Assembly: GCA_015523665.1 (NCBI GenBank) | Contig: WAJX01000079.1 | Location: forward strand, 1-21,414 | Direction: 5' to 3' | Origin: Ferroglobus sp. | GTDB taxonomy: Archaea > Halobacteriota > Archaeoglobi > Archaeoglobales > Archaeoglobaceae | Length of the DNA: 21,414 bases | Part shown: positions 21,316 through 21,414 of the stretch, piece after piece | Layout of the letters: each line of letters starts with the position of its first letter | Position numbering within the stretch: position 1 is the stretch's first letter | Notes under the pieces: model-generated | What the model was told of the DNA's origin: nothing | The model's input: the letters and a program-made list of their open reading frames with translations, nothing else | Database searches by the model: none | Program-made: the position numbers and the translations under genes

Positions 21316-21414
21316 AATTACATTTAAATTTTTAGGAGGTTTTCCCTATAAAATTAAGGAGATTGAAAGTGAAATGGGTAGGAGATACTCTGACATTTTA
21401 GAGGAGATCGGGAT
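21278..21414 (+). CDS. 5' part of an unidentified gene cut by the window edge
   Basis: An ATG at 21278 opens a frame that runs to the end of the window (45 codons and part of another). It begins MKSQKNSSRRIVKITF and continues FLGGFPYKIKEIESEMG to an RRYSDILEEIG segment. A basic stretch, a short amphipathic part and then a charged helical region recall the cytoplasmic N-terminus of archaeal TadC/FlaJ/GspF-type pilus platform proteins, but 45 residues are too few to decide. GAGGA lies about 10 nt upstream. If it is a platform protein, it could serve the pilin-like block at 2186-8021. Confidence 0.45.
   Translation, partial: MKSQKNSSRRIVKITFKFLGGFPYKIKEIESEMGRRYSDILEEIG

Noticed and set aside
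1..21414. tRNA, rRNA, CRISPR array, transposase or integrase
   Set aside because: No cloverleaf-like G+C-rich block, spaced repeat array or recombinase motif was found. Gene content is ordinary chromosomal apart from the pilin-like block.

Overview
The window reads as chromosomal DNA of a thermophilic-looking euryarchaeon with low G+C. Archaeal information-processing genes are everywhere: proteasome beta, aCPSF1/FttA, L10e (uL16), Brix/Imp4-like, Pcc1, prefoldin beta, Sec61 beta and archaeal EngB. Proteins are rich in Lys, Glu and Ile, arginine is mostly AGA/AGG, and spacers are extremely A+T rich. An HTH-riboflavin kinase fusion (RbkR type) beside ribB, together with an archaemetzincin, argues against Methanocaldococcus-like methanogens, whose kinase as I recall it lacks the HTH. 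It fits an Archaeoglobi-like or neighbouring lineage. The species is not identifiable from the sequence alone.

Layout. 1-1250: argC (minus), with a T-rich tail after its stop. 1251-1630: non-coding. 1631-2137: archaemetzincin (minus), divergent from a tightly overlapping six-gene plus-strand block (2186-8021). Every product of that block starts with a short basic leader, a prepilin-peptidase-like motif and one hydrophobic helix, followed by an extracytoplasmic domain. This pilin-like cluster, which includes a 787-residue multidomain protein, is the least described and most interesting part of the window. 8022-8298: very A+T-rich spacer ending in a clear promoter and an 18-bp palindrome. 8299-9638: rbkR-ribB, with the palindrome as probable autoregulatory operator. 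9642-10166: rpl10e (minus). 10362-14150: minus-strand run psmB > fttA > mobB > hemD. 14257-15087: double-domain universal stress protein. 15149-16353: Brix-pcc1-pfdB and a previously unlisted 59-residue membrane protein. 16307-16891: class II aldolase (minus). 17169-17786: thymidylate kinase. 17704-19177: four-CBS protein > 5-formyl-THF cyclo-ligase-like protein (minus). 19319-20272: amidohydrolase (minus). 20313-21048: Sec61 beta and EngB. 21145-21414: a small basic ORF and a gene cut by the window edge.

How the genes work together. Several genes lack a Shine-Dalgarno sequence and have a TATA-like box about 24-27 bp before the start codon, suggesting leaderless transcripts. Operon-internal genes instead carry GGTG or GGAGG-type sites. 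These two patterns were used to correct several start codons (amzA, first pilin gene, last pilin gene, hemD, psmB, aldolase, amidohydrolase, EngB). The riboflavin pair is probably a self-regulated unit. The psmB-fttA run joins protein degradation and transcription termination genes with cofactor genes (MobB, HemD). No tRNA, rRNA, CRISPR array, transposase or integrase was seen.
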